Assembly (NCBI GenBank): GCA_003131985.1
Contig: PKWH01000100.1
Coordinates: 1 to 13,618 of the forward strand
Direction: 5' to 3'
DNA: 13,618 nt
Source: Acidobacteriota bacterium
GTDB taxonomy: Bacteria; Acidobacteriota; Terriglobia; Acidiferrales; UBA7541
The notes beneath the pieces were generated by a model. The model worked only from the letters and a program-made list of their open reading frames with translations, was not told the DNA's origin and made no database searches. Positions 1-7,002 of this stretch are shown here, in pieces. Numbering within the stretch: the stretch's first letter is position 1; each line of letters starts with the position of its first letter. The position numbers and the translations under genes were made by a program.

Positions 1-84
1 GAAAGTAATCGATGGGCGCGGCAGATCAAGCAGGTGATTGCGCACCTGCTTGCATTGCCATGGAAGCCGCGGAGGGAATCTTGA
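1..84 (+). CDS. possible 3' end of an upstream gene, truncated by window edge
   Basis: Frame 1 is open from the window edge for 27 codons and stops at TGA 82-84. The peptide contains ARQIKQVIAHLLALPWKPRR, a basic helix-like tail that I do not recognise. The stop overlaps the ATG at 84-86 as TGATG, the arrangement expected for translational coupling to the kinase that follows. A chance open frame of this length is quite possible, and part of the stretch (from about 60) is, in another frame, the eroded tail of a PAS domain. This frame may therefore be an upstream gene that was fused onto kinase-derived DNA. Only sequence to the left can decide. Confidence 0.3.
   Translation, partial: ESNRWARQIKQVIAHLLALPWKPRRES
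71..76 (+). promoter_or_regulatory. ribosome binding site that sets the kinase start
   Basis: GGAGGG lies 7 bases before ATG 84. The alternative in-frame ATGs at 12 and 60 have no comparable Shine-Dalgarno sequence, and an in-frame TAA at 6-8 closes the frame further upstream. Confidence 0.6.
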
Positions 85-2051
85 TGGCAGCGAGCCGAAA
101 CATTAGCGCGCGCGAAGCTACGGAAAAGCATCTGGCTCAAATTGAGGGCGGACGCCGGATTGCGGAGGAGGCGCTCCGAGAAAGCGAAGAAAGATATCAA
201 ATGCTCCTCGATGCAATCGAGGACTACGCAATTTTTATGATGGATCCGCACGGCCAGATTGTGAGCTGGAATGCCGGTGCCGAACGAATTAAGGGCTACC
301 GAGCCGACGAAATTATGGGTCACAACTTTTCCTGCTTCTTTCCTCCGGAAGATATCGAGCGGGGAAGGCCGGAGGAGGTACTCCGGATGACTGCCGCAAG
401 CGGTCGGCACGAAGAACAAGGCATGCGTGTGCGAAAAGACGGGTCACGATTCTTGGCAAGTGTGACCTTTACAGCCTTGCACGACTCAGCCGGCAATCTG
501 CGAGGGTTTTCGGAGTTCAGCCACGATCTTAGCGCGAGCGAGGAGTCAGGGGCGAAGTACCGGGGGCTATTGGAGGCGGCACCGGATGCGATGGTGGTGG
601 TGAACCAGGGCGGAGAAATTGTGTTGCTGAACGTTCAGGCGGAGAAACAGTTTGGATACCGCCGCGATGAACTGGTTGGTCAAAAGGTGAAGAACATTAT
701 TCCGGAGGGGTTTGCGGAACGTCTGGTCGCGGACGGTCTCCGATCCGCGGAAGACGCGCTCGCACAGCAGATCGGTACCGGGATTGAACTCACGGGGCGG
801 CGAAAGAATGGAAGCGAGTTTCCCATCGAGATCATGCTGAGCCCGCTGGAAAGCACGGAAGGAATCCTAGTGACGGCTGCAATCCGCGACATCAGCGTGC
901 GCAAGGATGCGGAAAAGCATTTGGCGCAGATGGAGGGCAGGTATCGTGGGCTGCTAGAAGCGGCTCCGGATGCGATGGTAGTGGTAAATCAAGCCGGGGA
1001 AATCGTTCTGCTAAACGTCCAGGCAGAGAAGCAGTTCGGGTACCGGCGCGATGAACTCGTAGGGCAGAAGGTGAAGAACATCATTCCGGAGGGGTTCGCG
1101 GAACGGCTGCTCGCGGACGCCCTCCGATCTGCGGAAGACGCGCTCGCGCAGCAGATCGGTACCGGGATTGAGCTCAATGGACGGCGAAAGGATGGAAGCG
1201 GGTTCCCGATCGAGATCATGTTGAGCCCGCTGGAAAGCTCCGAGGGAATCCTGGTGACGGCGGCAGTCCGCGACATCACCAAGCGCAAAAGGGCCGAAGC
1301 GCATCTTCTGCAAAAGGTTGAAGAATTAAACCGCTCGAATGAGGAATTGGAGCAATTCGCCTATATCGCCTCGCACGATTTGCAAGAGCCGCTGCGGATG
1401 GTGGCCAGTTACACGCAGCTTCTATCCCGGCGGTACAAGGGAAAACTGGACTCCGATGCCGATGAGTTTATTTCTTTCGCAGTGGACGGGGCCAGCCGGA
1501 TGGAGCGGTTGATCAAGGATCTGTTGGCCTATTCGCGCGTGGGCACGGAAACAAAAGATCTCCTCGATACTTCCAGCGAAGAAGCATTGCAACAGGCGCT
1601 TATAAACCTACGTGGCGCCGTCGAAGAAAGTGGTGCGCAAGTGACGCACGATCCCCTTCCGATTGTCGTAGCGGACGAGATGCAACTAATCCAGTTATTT
1701 CAGAATCTTGTCGGCAACGCCATCAAGTACCAAAACCCCGGAATTCCCCGAGTTCACATCTCTGCTGCCAGGGACAGCGAGAAAAGATGGAAGTTTTCGG
1801 TTCAAGACAACGGCCTAGGAATTGACTCGCAATACTTCGAAAAGATTTTCGGCATGTTCCAGCGGCTGCACAAACGCGAAGAGTTCGAGGGCACCGGCGT
1901 AGGATTGGCCATTTGCAAGAAGATTGTCGAGCGGCACGGCGGCAGCATCTCGGTCGAATCACAGCTTGGGCACGGTTCCACCTTTTGCTTCGCCTTGGGC
2001 GAAAGTGAGAAGAGCCCCTCGAAGCCATCAGAGGAAATGGTATGCCCATAG
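84..2051 (+). CDS. soluble multi-PAS sensor histidine kinase
   Basis: A 655-residue kinase with no membrane segment, so it should sense an intracellular or diffusible cue. Order: a coiled N-terminal linker (1-35) that resembles the tail of a PAS domain; PAS 1 (about 35-150, its own sequence type); PAS 2 (about 157-282) and PAS 3 (about 285-410), almost identical to each other; a HisKA dimerisation domain with the phospho-acceptor His431 in ASHDLQEPLRM; and an HATPase_c domain with N-box Asn545 (LVGNAIKY), G1 box QDNGLGID, F box KIFGMFQRL and G2 box GTGVGLAICKKI. All ATP-site boxes are intact, so it should be active. Start 84 was chosen for its GGAGGG; an in-frame ATG at 12 would add 24 residues. 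The 3' end overlaps the next gene by 10 bases, so the two are probably coupled. The architecture is that of phytochrome-like PAS kinases paired with Rcp1-type receivers. The ligand cannot be read from the sequence. Confidence 0.9.
   Translation: MAASRNISAREATEKHLAQIEGGRRIAEEALRESEERYQMLLDAIEDYAIFMMDPHGQIVSWNAGAERIKGYRADEIMGHNFSCFFPPEDIERGRPEEVLRMTAASGRHEEQGMRVRKDGSRFLASVTFTALHDSAGNLRGFSEFSHDLSASEESGAKYRGLLEAAPDAMVVVNQGGEIVLLNVQAEKQFGYRRDELVGQKVKNIIPEGFAERLVADGLRSAEDALAQQIGTGIELTGRRKNGSEFPIEIMLSPLESTEGILVTAAIRDISVRKDAEKHLAQMEGRYRGLLEAAPDAMVVVNQAGEIVLLNVQAEKQFGYRRDELVGQKVKNIIPEGFAERLLADALRSAEDALAQQIGTGIELNGRRKDGSGFPIEIMLSPLESSEGILVTAAVRDITKRKRAEAHLLQKVEELNRSNEELEQFAYIASHDLQEPLRMVASYTQLLSRRYKGKLDSDADEFISFAVDGASRMERLIKDLLAYSRVGTETKDLLDTSSEEALQQALINLRGAVEESGAQVTHDPLPIVVADEMQLIQLFQNLVGNAIKYQNPGIPRVHISAARDSEKRWKFSVQDNGLGIDSQYFEKIFGMFQRLHKREEFEGTGVGLAICKKIVERHGGSISVESQLGHGSTFCFALGESEKSPSKPSEEMVCP
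555..1289 (+). repeat. tandem 384-bp repeat encoding PAS 2 and PAS 3
   Basis: Two head-to-tail units have a period of exactly 384 bp (128 codons): the first tyrosine codons are at 558 and 942, and the RDI(S/T) motifs at 885 and 1269. Over about 105 residues the proteins differ at only about eight positions, mostly conservative. The DNA differs at many third positions throughout, so this is an old duplication kept under protein-level constraint or homogenised at protein level, not a recent copy. Similarity fades after the RDI motif. Confidence 0.92.
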
Positions 2052-2479
2052 AGGTTCTGTTGGTAGAAGACAGTCCTGGCGACGTCCGGCTGACCCAGGA
2101 AGCCTTCCGCGACGCTAATAAGTCCGTCCACTTGCACTTGGCCTTCGACGGCGTGGAGGCCATGGCCTTCCTGAGGCATCAAGGGCCCCACATACATGCT
2201 CCTCGCCCGGATCTCATCTTGCTGGACTTGAATCTCCCCAAAATGGATGGCCGCGAGGTTCTGGCTCGTATCAAGGGAGATGAAAGCCTGAAGACGATTC
2301 CAACGGTTATCCTGACCACGTCCGAGGCAGAAGCCGATATTGTGAAAAGTTATCAGCTCCAGGCGAATTGCTATCTCAGCAAGCCCGTGCAGTTCGACGC
2401 CTTCGAGAGCCTGGTGAAGAGCATCAATGATTTCTGGCTCACTAGAGTGAAATTGCCGAAGCAGAGGCAATGCGGATGA
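2042..2479 (+). CDS. single-domain response regulator (CheY/Rcp1-like)
   Basis: A 145-residue receiver domain with no output domain. It has the acidic pocket (LLVEDSPGD near the N-terminus), the phospho-acceptor Asp62 in LLDLNLPKMDG, the switch Thr in ILTTSEAE and the conserved Lys of LSKPV. The NLPKMDG loop and the long alpha2-beta3 segment (HQGPHIHAPRPDL) match the Rcp1 type that partners phytochrome-like kinases. It probably takes phosphate from the adjacent kinase and passes it on, or acts by protein contact. Its ATG lies inside the 3' end of the kinase gene (10-base overlap) behind an AGAGGA sequence. Its stop overlaps the next ATG as ATGA. The three genes are almost certainly one transcript. 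Confidence 0.93.
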   Translation: MPIEVLLVEDSPGDVRLTQEAFRDANKSVHLHLAFDGVEAMAFLRHQGPHIHAPRPDLILLDLNLPKMDGREVLARIKGDESLKTIPTVILTTSEAEADIVKSYQLQANCYLSKPVQFDAFESLVKSINDFWLTRVKLPKQRQCG

Positions 2480-4593
2480 GCAAGAAATCGATCAAAATGC
2501 TTCTAATAGTCGAAGATAATCCGGGAGATGCTCGTTTGCTCAGAGAGATGTTCAAGGAGCAGGGCTCGCATAACACCGAATTGACGCACGCAGAGTGCAT
2601 GAGTGAGGCCGAAAGGCATCTTTCGGAGCATACGTTTGACCTTATTGTGCTCGACCTAGGATTGCCCGATGCACAAGGGCTGGCGGCTGTACGGCGAGCC
2701 CACGCAGCCGCGCCGCACGTCCCCCTCGTGGTGCTCACGGGTTTGGATGACGAGTCGCTGGCAGCCGAAGCCCTCCAAGAAGGCGCGCAAGACTATCTGA
2801 TCAAAGGCCAAATCGGGACCCGCGGGCTTCTGCGCTCGTTGCGCTACGCGATTGAGCGCAAGATCATGGAAGAAGCGTTGTTCGTGGAGAAGGAACGCGC
2901 ACAAGTTACGCTCAACTCCATCGGTGACGCCGTTGCTTGCACCGACATCGCGGGAAATATCACTTTCCTCAATCTCGTCGCGGAAAAGATGACGGGCAGT
3001 TCGCGGGAGGAAGCTGTAGGCCGGCCCATGGCCGAAGTCTTGCGAATCCTGGACGCCGCGAGCCGCGAAACCGTCCCAAATCCCATGGAGTTGGCAGTTG
3101 GGAAAAACCGGACTGTGCATCTTCCGTTGAACTGCGTGCTCGTCCGGCGTGACGGATTTGAAATTCCGATTGAAGACTGCGTCTCCCCAATCCACAACCG
3201 CGAGGGGGAGGCCACCGGAGCGGTGATCGTCTTCCGCGACGTGAGTGTGGCCCAGGCAATGGCGCTCCAGATGGCCCACTCGGCTCAGCACGACTTTCTG
3301 ACCGGTTTGCCCAATCGGATGCTGCTGAACGACCGGGTGAGCCAGGCGATCGTATTAGCGCAGCGTCACATGAAAAAAGTCGCGGTGCTGTTTTTGGATT
3401 TGGATGGCTTCAAACACATCAACGATTCCCTGGGACATCCCATCGGAGACAAACTTCTTCAATCCATCGCGAAACGCCTGGTGGATTGTGGGCGCAGCTC
3501 GGACACGGTAAGCCGGCAGGGAGGCGATGAATTCGTCGTGCTGCTTTCAGAAGTGGAACAGTCGGACGATGCTGCTACTACAGCGAGAAGGATGTTGCAG
3601 GCGATCGCGGAGCCACATTCCATCGGGCAGCACGATCTTCACGTGACCGCTAGCATTGGCCTGAGCATCTATCCCGACGACGGCCTGGATGCCGAGACGC
3701 TCATCAAGAACGCGGACACGGCCATGTATCAGGCGAAGGAAAATGGGCATCAGAGTTATCAGTTTTTCAAGTCGGCCATGAATGTACGAGCCGTGGAGCG
3801 GCAATCTATCGAGGAGAGTCTGCGGCGCGCGCTGGAACGGCAGGAATTTGCGCTGCACTATCAGCCCATAGTCAATCTAAGGACAGGCGAGATTACCGGG
3901 GCGGAAGCGTTGATACGTTGGACTCATCCGACTCGAGGGCCGGTTTCTCCGGCCCAATTTATACCCGTTGCGGAAGACTGCGGCTTGATTCTGCCAATTG
4001 GCAACTGGGTCCTGCGCGAAGCGTGCAAGCAAGCGCGCGCCTGGGTGGATTCGGGCCTGCCTCGGGGTACCATAGCGGTGAACATCTCCGCAATCGAGTT
4101 TCGGGACGAGCGCTTTCTGGAAGGCGTGTTCGGAATCCTGAAAGATACGGGCCTGGATCCGAGGTCTCTTGAGCTGGAACTGACCGAAAGCGTTCTGATG
4201 AAGCGCGCGGAGTCCACGGAATCCATCCTCAAGGCACTAAGAGCGAGAGGGGTTCAGGTAGCGGTCGATGACTTTGGCACGGGTTACTCCAGTTTGAGCT
4301 ACCTGAGGAGGTTTCCGATCGACGCGCTCAAGATCGACCAGTCGTTTGTCCGCCAGATCACCACAGCTCCCGACGAGACGACCATCGTGACGGCCGTAAT
4401 CAGCATGGGCCGCAGCCTTAAGCTGCGGGTCGTTGCTGAGGGCGTGGAGACGCAACAGGAACTGGCGTTTCTTCAGGCTCACCAGTGTGACGAGGCGCAA
4501 GGGTACTTTTTCAGCAGGCCATTACCTCCCAAGCAGTTCGCCAAGCTACTCAAGACCGGTATTCCCGAGGCAGTGGTGCTCATTCACCCCTAG
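2476..4593 (+). CDS. REC-PAS-GGDEF-EAL cyclic-di-GMP synthase/phosphodiesterase
   Basis: A 705-residue cytosolic four-domain protein. REC (about 5-125) has phospho-acceptor Asp60 in VLDLGLPD. It lacks the usual KP proline and reads DYLIKGQI, as is common in receivers linked to GGDEF domains. PAS covers about 143-260. GGDEF (about 272-430) has the intact motif at 349-353 and an inhibitory RxxD site (Arg340 to Asp343) exactly five residues before it. EAL (about 445-690) has EALIRW at 477 onward, NIS, ELTES, the Asp598-Asp599 pair in DDFGTG, KIDQSF, AEGVET and QGYFFSRPL. The metal- and substrate-binding residues of both enzymes are therefore present. It should be able to make and to break cyclic-di-GMP, with the balance set by phosphorylation and by the PAS ligand. 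Start: ATG 2476 has GAGG 8 bases upstream and forms ATGA with the preceding stop; ATG 2470 is too close to that site. Confidence 0.93.
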   Translation: MSKKSIKMLLIVEDNPGDARLLREMFKEQGSHNTELTHAECMSEAERHLSEHTFDLIVLDLGLPDAQGLAAVRRAHAAAPHVPLVVLTGLDDESLAAEALQEGAQDYLIKGQIGTRGLLRSLRYAIERKIMEEALFVEKERAQVTLNSIGDAVACTDIAGNITFLNLVAEKMTGSSREEAVGRPMAEVLRILDAASRETVPNPMELAVGKNRTVHLPLNCVLVRRDGFEIPIEDCVSPIHNREGEATGAVIVFRDVSVAQAMALQMAHSAQHDFLTGLPNRMLLNDRVSQAIVLAQRHMKKVAVLFLDLDGFKHINDSLGHPIGDKLLQSIAKRLVDCGRSSDTVSRQGGDEFVVLLSEVEQSDDAATTARRMLQAIAEPHSIGQHDLHVTASIGLSIYPDDGLDAETLIKNADTAMYQAKENGHQSYQFFKSAMNVRAVERQSIEESLRRALERQEFALHYQPIVNLRTGEITGAEALIRWTHPTRGPVSPAQFIPVAEDCGLILPIGNWVLREACKQARAWVDSGLPRGTIAVNISAIEFRDERFLEGVFGILKDTGLDPRSLELELTESVLMKRAESTESILKALRARGVQVAVDDFGTGYSSLSYLRRFPIDALKIDQSFVRQITTAPDETTIVTAVISMGRSLKLRVVAEGVETQQELAFLQAHQCDEAQGYFFSRPLPPKQFAKLLKTGIPEAVVLIHP

Positions 4594-4739
4594 AATTTCC
4601 CGCAATCGGATCGTCGAGGTTTGGCGCAGGGGCATGTTCATTCGCAGGTTGGAATGGACGCCCGGTCTATCGTTCTCGATATCTGACGCAGCAGAATAGG
4701 CGGGAGAAATTGCGACGAGAATTGCCAAGTGCCAACCGT

Positions 4740-5069
4740 TCAGTGGACCACAGTCTCTTTTGCGTTCAAACGAAGCAAATCGACAAGCTGTGATGCGACC
4801 ACTGGGCGACTGAAAAGATAGCCTCGTCCTTCCTCACAGTGGTGGGATTGCAAGTATGCTCTCTGCTGATCGGTTTCGATGCCTTCCGCGACGACGACAT
4901 GCTTAAGGCTTTTTCCCATGCTAATTATGGCGGCGATGATGGTTAAGTCGTCGAAATCGGAAGTAATCTGACGAATAAATGACTGATCGATTTTCAGCAC
5001 ATCAATGGGAAACTGCCGCAGGTAGCTAAGGCTGGAATAGCCCGTGCCGAAATCGTCTACGCCCAAATC
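4740..5069 (-). pseudogene. orphan C-terminal fragment of an EAL domain
   Basis: About 109 residues match only the last part of an EAL phosphodiesterase: DDFGTGYSSLSYLRQFPID, LKIDQSFIRQI, AEGIET and GYLFSRPV, ending at a normal TGA. The N-terminal half of the barrel, including the EAL glutamate, the Asn and the ELTE glutamate, is missing. The EAL-like protein begins abruptly at 5066. Upstream in the same frame are only about nine unrelated codons, then a TAA at 5094-5096. There is no ATG; the longest frame would need a TTG inside the conserved strand. DNA similarity to the EAL region at 4200-4590 is modest, so it is not a recent copy of that gene. A catalytically dead remnant is the best reading. 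Confidence 0.85.
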
Positions 5070-5188
5070 AGGAATTCTTTCGGTCTTTCTGGGTTAGCTT
5101 GTTTTGTCCAGTCCACCACGTTCAGATTGGTGTGCCGGCCCCGCATGCCTGCGTAGAAACAGTTCTTCTTGAGGACGGGCCGGGGCAC
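5057..5188 (-). CDS. short protein-like frame of unknown identity beside the EAL breakpoint
   Basis: A 43-codon frame starts at a GTG and stops at TAG 5059-5057, inside the first codons of the EAL remnant. The frame stays open upstream to a TAA near 5221. Its composition looks protein-like (segments LKKNCFYAGMRGRHTNL and VVDWTKQ), but I recognise no family and see no clear ribosome binding site. It could be the tail of a gene cut by the same rearrangement that truncated the EAL domain, or chance. Its low confidence reflects its length and the strong hairpin potential of the same DNA. Confidence 0.25.
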   Translation of the reverse strand: MPRPVLKKNCFYAGMRGRHTNLNVVDWTKQANPERPKEFLIWA

Positions 5189-5391
5189 TTTTTGGCAAAC
5201 GATTCGTAAACGATTCTGCCCTTAGGTCGGGATTGGGGATTTTTGTGCGCTTACGCACGCTTGGAAGATTGATTTTTTAAGGTTATTTCGGGGAAGAGTT
5301 AACGAGCGAGCGGTAAGAGGGTACGCGCGAGCGCGAAATCTTCGGTTTGGGCCGGCAAGGCGAATCCGGTTAAACTCTGAGGAATGGTCGC
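5070..5391. other. gene-poor junction between the EAL remnant and tRNA-Arg
   Basis: This 322-base stretch has no convincing gene apart from the doubtful short frame. It holds a GC-rich imperfect hairpin with a T-run (5132-5193), two copies of AAACGATTC spaced 11 bases apart (5197-5205 and 5208-5216) framed by GGCA and TGCC, and a small GTGCG/CGCAC stem near 5245. A weak TTGGGC (5347) with TAAACT (5371) pair, 18 bases apart, could be the tRNA promoter, but the match is poor. Confidence 0.5.
5132..5193 (+). terminator. candidate GC-rich hairpin followed by T5
   Basis: GTGCCGGCCC (5132-5141) can pair with GGGCC and GGCAC of the arm at 5177-5188, with a two-base GG bulge. TTTTT follows at 5189-5193. 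The loop is long (about 35 bases), which is unusual for an intrinsic terminator, and no + strand gene clearly reads into it. A structured RNA element is the alternative. Confidence 0.3.
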
Positions 5392-5468
5392 GGGGCTGTA
5401 GCTCAGATGGATAGAGCAGCAGTTTCCTAAACTGCGTGTCGGGAGTTCGACTCTCCCCAGCCCCACCA
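5392..5468 (+). tRNA. tRNA-Arg (anticodon CCU)
   Basis: A complete cloverleaf with encoded CCA. The acceptor GGGGCTG (5392-5398) pairs with CAGCCCC (5458-5464), followed by discriminator A and CCA 5466-5468. The D stem is GCTC/GAGC (5401-5417). The anticodon stem GCAGT/ACTGC encloses the loop TTCCTAA with anticodon CCT at 5426-5428. The T arm is GGGAG-TTCGACT-CTCCC (5441-5457). All stems pair perfectly. It decodes AGG. The gene stands alone and borders the degraded EAL junction. No second copy of its 3' end is seen in the window, so an integrated element cannot be shown. Confidence 0.98.
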
Positions 5469-5532
5469 TTTCCCGCACTTCCTGATTGTGGCTCGCCGGC
5501 AAGCGAACTGTAGAATCCGCTTGATTTCCTGG

Positions 5533-6312
5533 TTATCGAATTGAATCGCGGAGACGGAGGAGAGCCTTATCGGCTGCCTCCGCTTTGATAAGGCCGTAGC
5601 GCGGATTATCGAAGTCGAATATGGCGTAGATGGTGGTGGAGATGATCACGGCATAGAGGAGGATGTGGAGCCAGCTACGGCTCTGGCGCTTGGACATGGC
5701 GTAGCCTGCGAGCACGGCGGTGAGAAGGGCGATGCTGATCAGCAGGTAGAAAATGAACGCCGGGAGATGCAACTCCAGCGCGATGGTGCGCGCGGTAGCG
5801 ACGTCAGCCATATCATTGAGGGCAGGCAACAGAAGCCGAGTTGCGTTGTGAGACGAGTCCCCTTGGCTGGCGGTTAACGCCTGAGACCAAATCCGCTGCT
5901 GAATTTCCGACGCGCGCGCAAATTCCTGCGCGGAGGCGTCTTGTTCAGCAAACTTTTCGTAGGCTTGAACTCGTGCGTCGAGATAGTCGCGGAATAAATG
6001 GCGTATCGCCGGCTGCTCGCTTGCGGGCAGCAAGTCCAGGCGATAGTAGGCGGTCTCGATGGCGTTGGCCTCGTGGATGATCAGCTGGTGGCGGGCATCA
6101 AGACGCGATGTTGCACCTGCAAAGCTGAAGCCGAGTAGGAGGCCAAGAAGCGCGAACAACGCGCCTTCGAGCGTGCCGGTGCCTTCGTATGCCACTGCGT
6201 GATTTTTTCTGTAGCTGTTGCGCCCGATACGGTAACCAAGCTCAAGGCAAGCCAACAGGCCAACGAAGAGGCCAAATAACAGCGCCAACGACGCCGAGCC
6301 GTAGAGGTTCAT
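5533..6312 (-). CDS. DUF4239-like four-helix membrane protein
   Basis: A 259-residue inner-membrane protein with two hydrophobic helices near the N-terminus (LALLFGLFVGLLACLELGY and GALFALLGLLLGFSFAGA) and two near the C-terminus (FIFYLLISIALLTAVLAGY and WLHILLYAVIISTTIYAI). A hydrophilic helical region of about 110 residues lies between the pairs. The LLGFSFAGATSRLDARHQLI..EANAI..AYYRLDLLP stretch is the hallmark of DUF4239 (bestrophin-like) proteins, whose function is not established. Start: ATG 6312 (MNLYGS) precedes the first helix with AGGG upstream; an ORF extension to 6363 adds a poor N-terminus. TATACT on the minus strand at 6357-6352 could be a -10 element, but no good -35 accompanies it. 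The gene is likely transcribed alone. Confidence 0.85.
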   Translation of the reverse strand: MNLYGSASLALLFGLFVGLLACLELGYRIGRNSYRKNHAVAYEGTGTLEGALFALLGLLLGFSFAGATSRLDARHQLIIHEANAIETAYYRLDLLPASEQPAIRHLFRDYLDARVQAYEKFAEQDASAQEFARASEIQQRIWSQALTASQGDSSHNATRLLLPALNDMADVATARTIALELHLPAFIFYLLISIALLTAVLAGYAMSKRQSRSWLHILLYAVIISTTIYAIFDFDNPRYGLIKAEAADKALLRLRDSIR

Positions 6313-6390
6313 GAATGCGCTTGCCCTCGTTCCATCGATGCGAAGGGCAGGAGTATACCCCAAAGTTCGCAGGCAGGTGGCCGCGGCGAT

Positions 6391-6427
6391 TCAAGAAAAC
6401 TTACGGGGAGCAAAAGTGCGCTCCCCG
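6391..6427 (-). terminator. intrinsic terminator of the SRPBCC gene
   Basis: A perfect 8-bp stem, CGGGGAGC (6404-6411) with GCTCCCCG (6420-6427), has an 8-base loop. On the minus strand it is followed by a T-rich tract (TAAGTTTTCTT). It lies about 40 bases downstream of the SRPBCC stop and keeps that gene separate from the DUF4239 gene. Confidence 0.75.
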
Positions 6428-6465
6428 CTTGTCCGCAATGATGTGCGGTTGTTGGAAGCGTGTTC

Positions 6466-6927
6466 TCAGGTGGTGAAGGCTGCGGTATCCGTCGCTGCTA
6501 GTTCATCGCAGGTCAGGCGATAATTCTCATACCAAGTCTCCGTGAAGACAGCGTGAAGTTCCGCCGCGGTGCAGCCGCCGGCTTTGAGGTCGGACGCACT
6601 GAGCTCGCCCCAGGTATGGACTTGGGTACCTCCAGACGAGAGCGGTTCGAACTCGACCCATTGGCTCATAGTCATTCCGAGACAACGGGCGATCCAGCCG
6701 AGTTCGCGGGCCGGTTCGCAACAAATGACCAGGTGGTCTATGACGGTCTTGAAGGGCCGGACGATTCCGATCTGCATACGGCTTCCGACTTCCCAGGGTT
6801 TTCCCTCGGACCAATTCATTTCTCCATAGACACTGGCGAATTTGTGCCACAGGTTCCAGTTGGAAAAAACGTCCCAGGCAAGGGCCGGCGTTGCGTGGGT
6901 CTTTACGGTGTAGTGAAAATGATGCAT
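6466..6927 (-). CDS. SRPBCC (START/polyketide-cyclase-like) ligand-binding protein
   Basis: A 153-residue single-domain protein with the helix-grip layout: an N-terminal strand (HHFHYTVKTHATPALAWDVFSNWNLWHKF), a central antiparallel sheet with IGIVRPFKTVIDHLVICCEP, and a long C-terminal helix (AAELHAVFTETWYENYRLTCDEL). Family members bind or act on hydrophobic small molecules. The sequence does not show which one or whether it is catalytic. It is divergent from a TetR repressor across a shared operator, so its expression is probably induced by the ligand of that repressor. Start: ATG 6927 begins right at the first strand, with AAAGGAG about 14 bases upstream (long spacing). ATG 6963 would add 12 residues but has no well-placed ribosome site. 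Confidence 0.85.
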   Translation of the reverse strand: MHHFHYTVKTHATPALAWDVFSNWNLWHKFASVYGEMNWSEGKPWEVGSRMQIGIVRPFKTVIDHLVICCEPARELGWIARCLGMTMSQWVEFEPLSSGGTQVHTWGELSASDLKAGGCTAAELHAVFTETWYENYRLTCDELAATDTAAFTT

Positions 6928-7002
6928 GACTGGTTCTTTCGCTCCTTTAGTTTCGGACAGCATCTCTCTAGACGCGCAAATAAGGGCCGAACAAACTTAT
7001 AA

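Noticed and set aside
12..83. Longer N-terminus of the kinase from ATG 12
   Set aside because: It has no ribosome site, and GGAGGG is perfectly placed for ATG 84; kept only as an alternative.
680..1288. Paired minus-strand frames of similar sequence within the kinase
   Set aside because: They are antisense shadows of the duplicated PAS units; their likeness simply reflects the 384-bp repeat.
4740..5066. Functional small EAL protein
   Set aside because: The half containing the EAL glutamate and other metal ligands is missing and there is no plausible start codon.
5240..5275. GTGCG/CGCAC hairpin near a T-run as a terminator
   Set aside because: The T-run lies about 15 bases beyond the stem on the + strand, and on the minus strand the stem is followed by A residues.
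5299..5502. Minus-strand 67-residue frame across the tRNA
   Set aside because: It is the antisense of a perfect tRNA-Arg cloverleaf, a well-known source of spurious proteins (GRVELPTRSL type).
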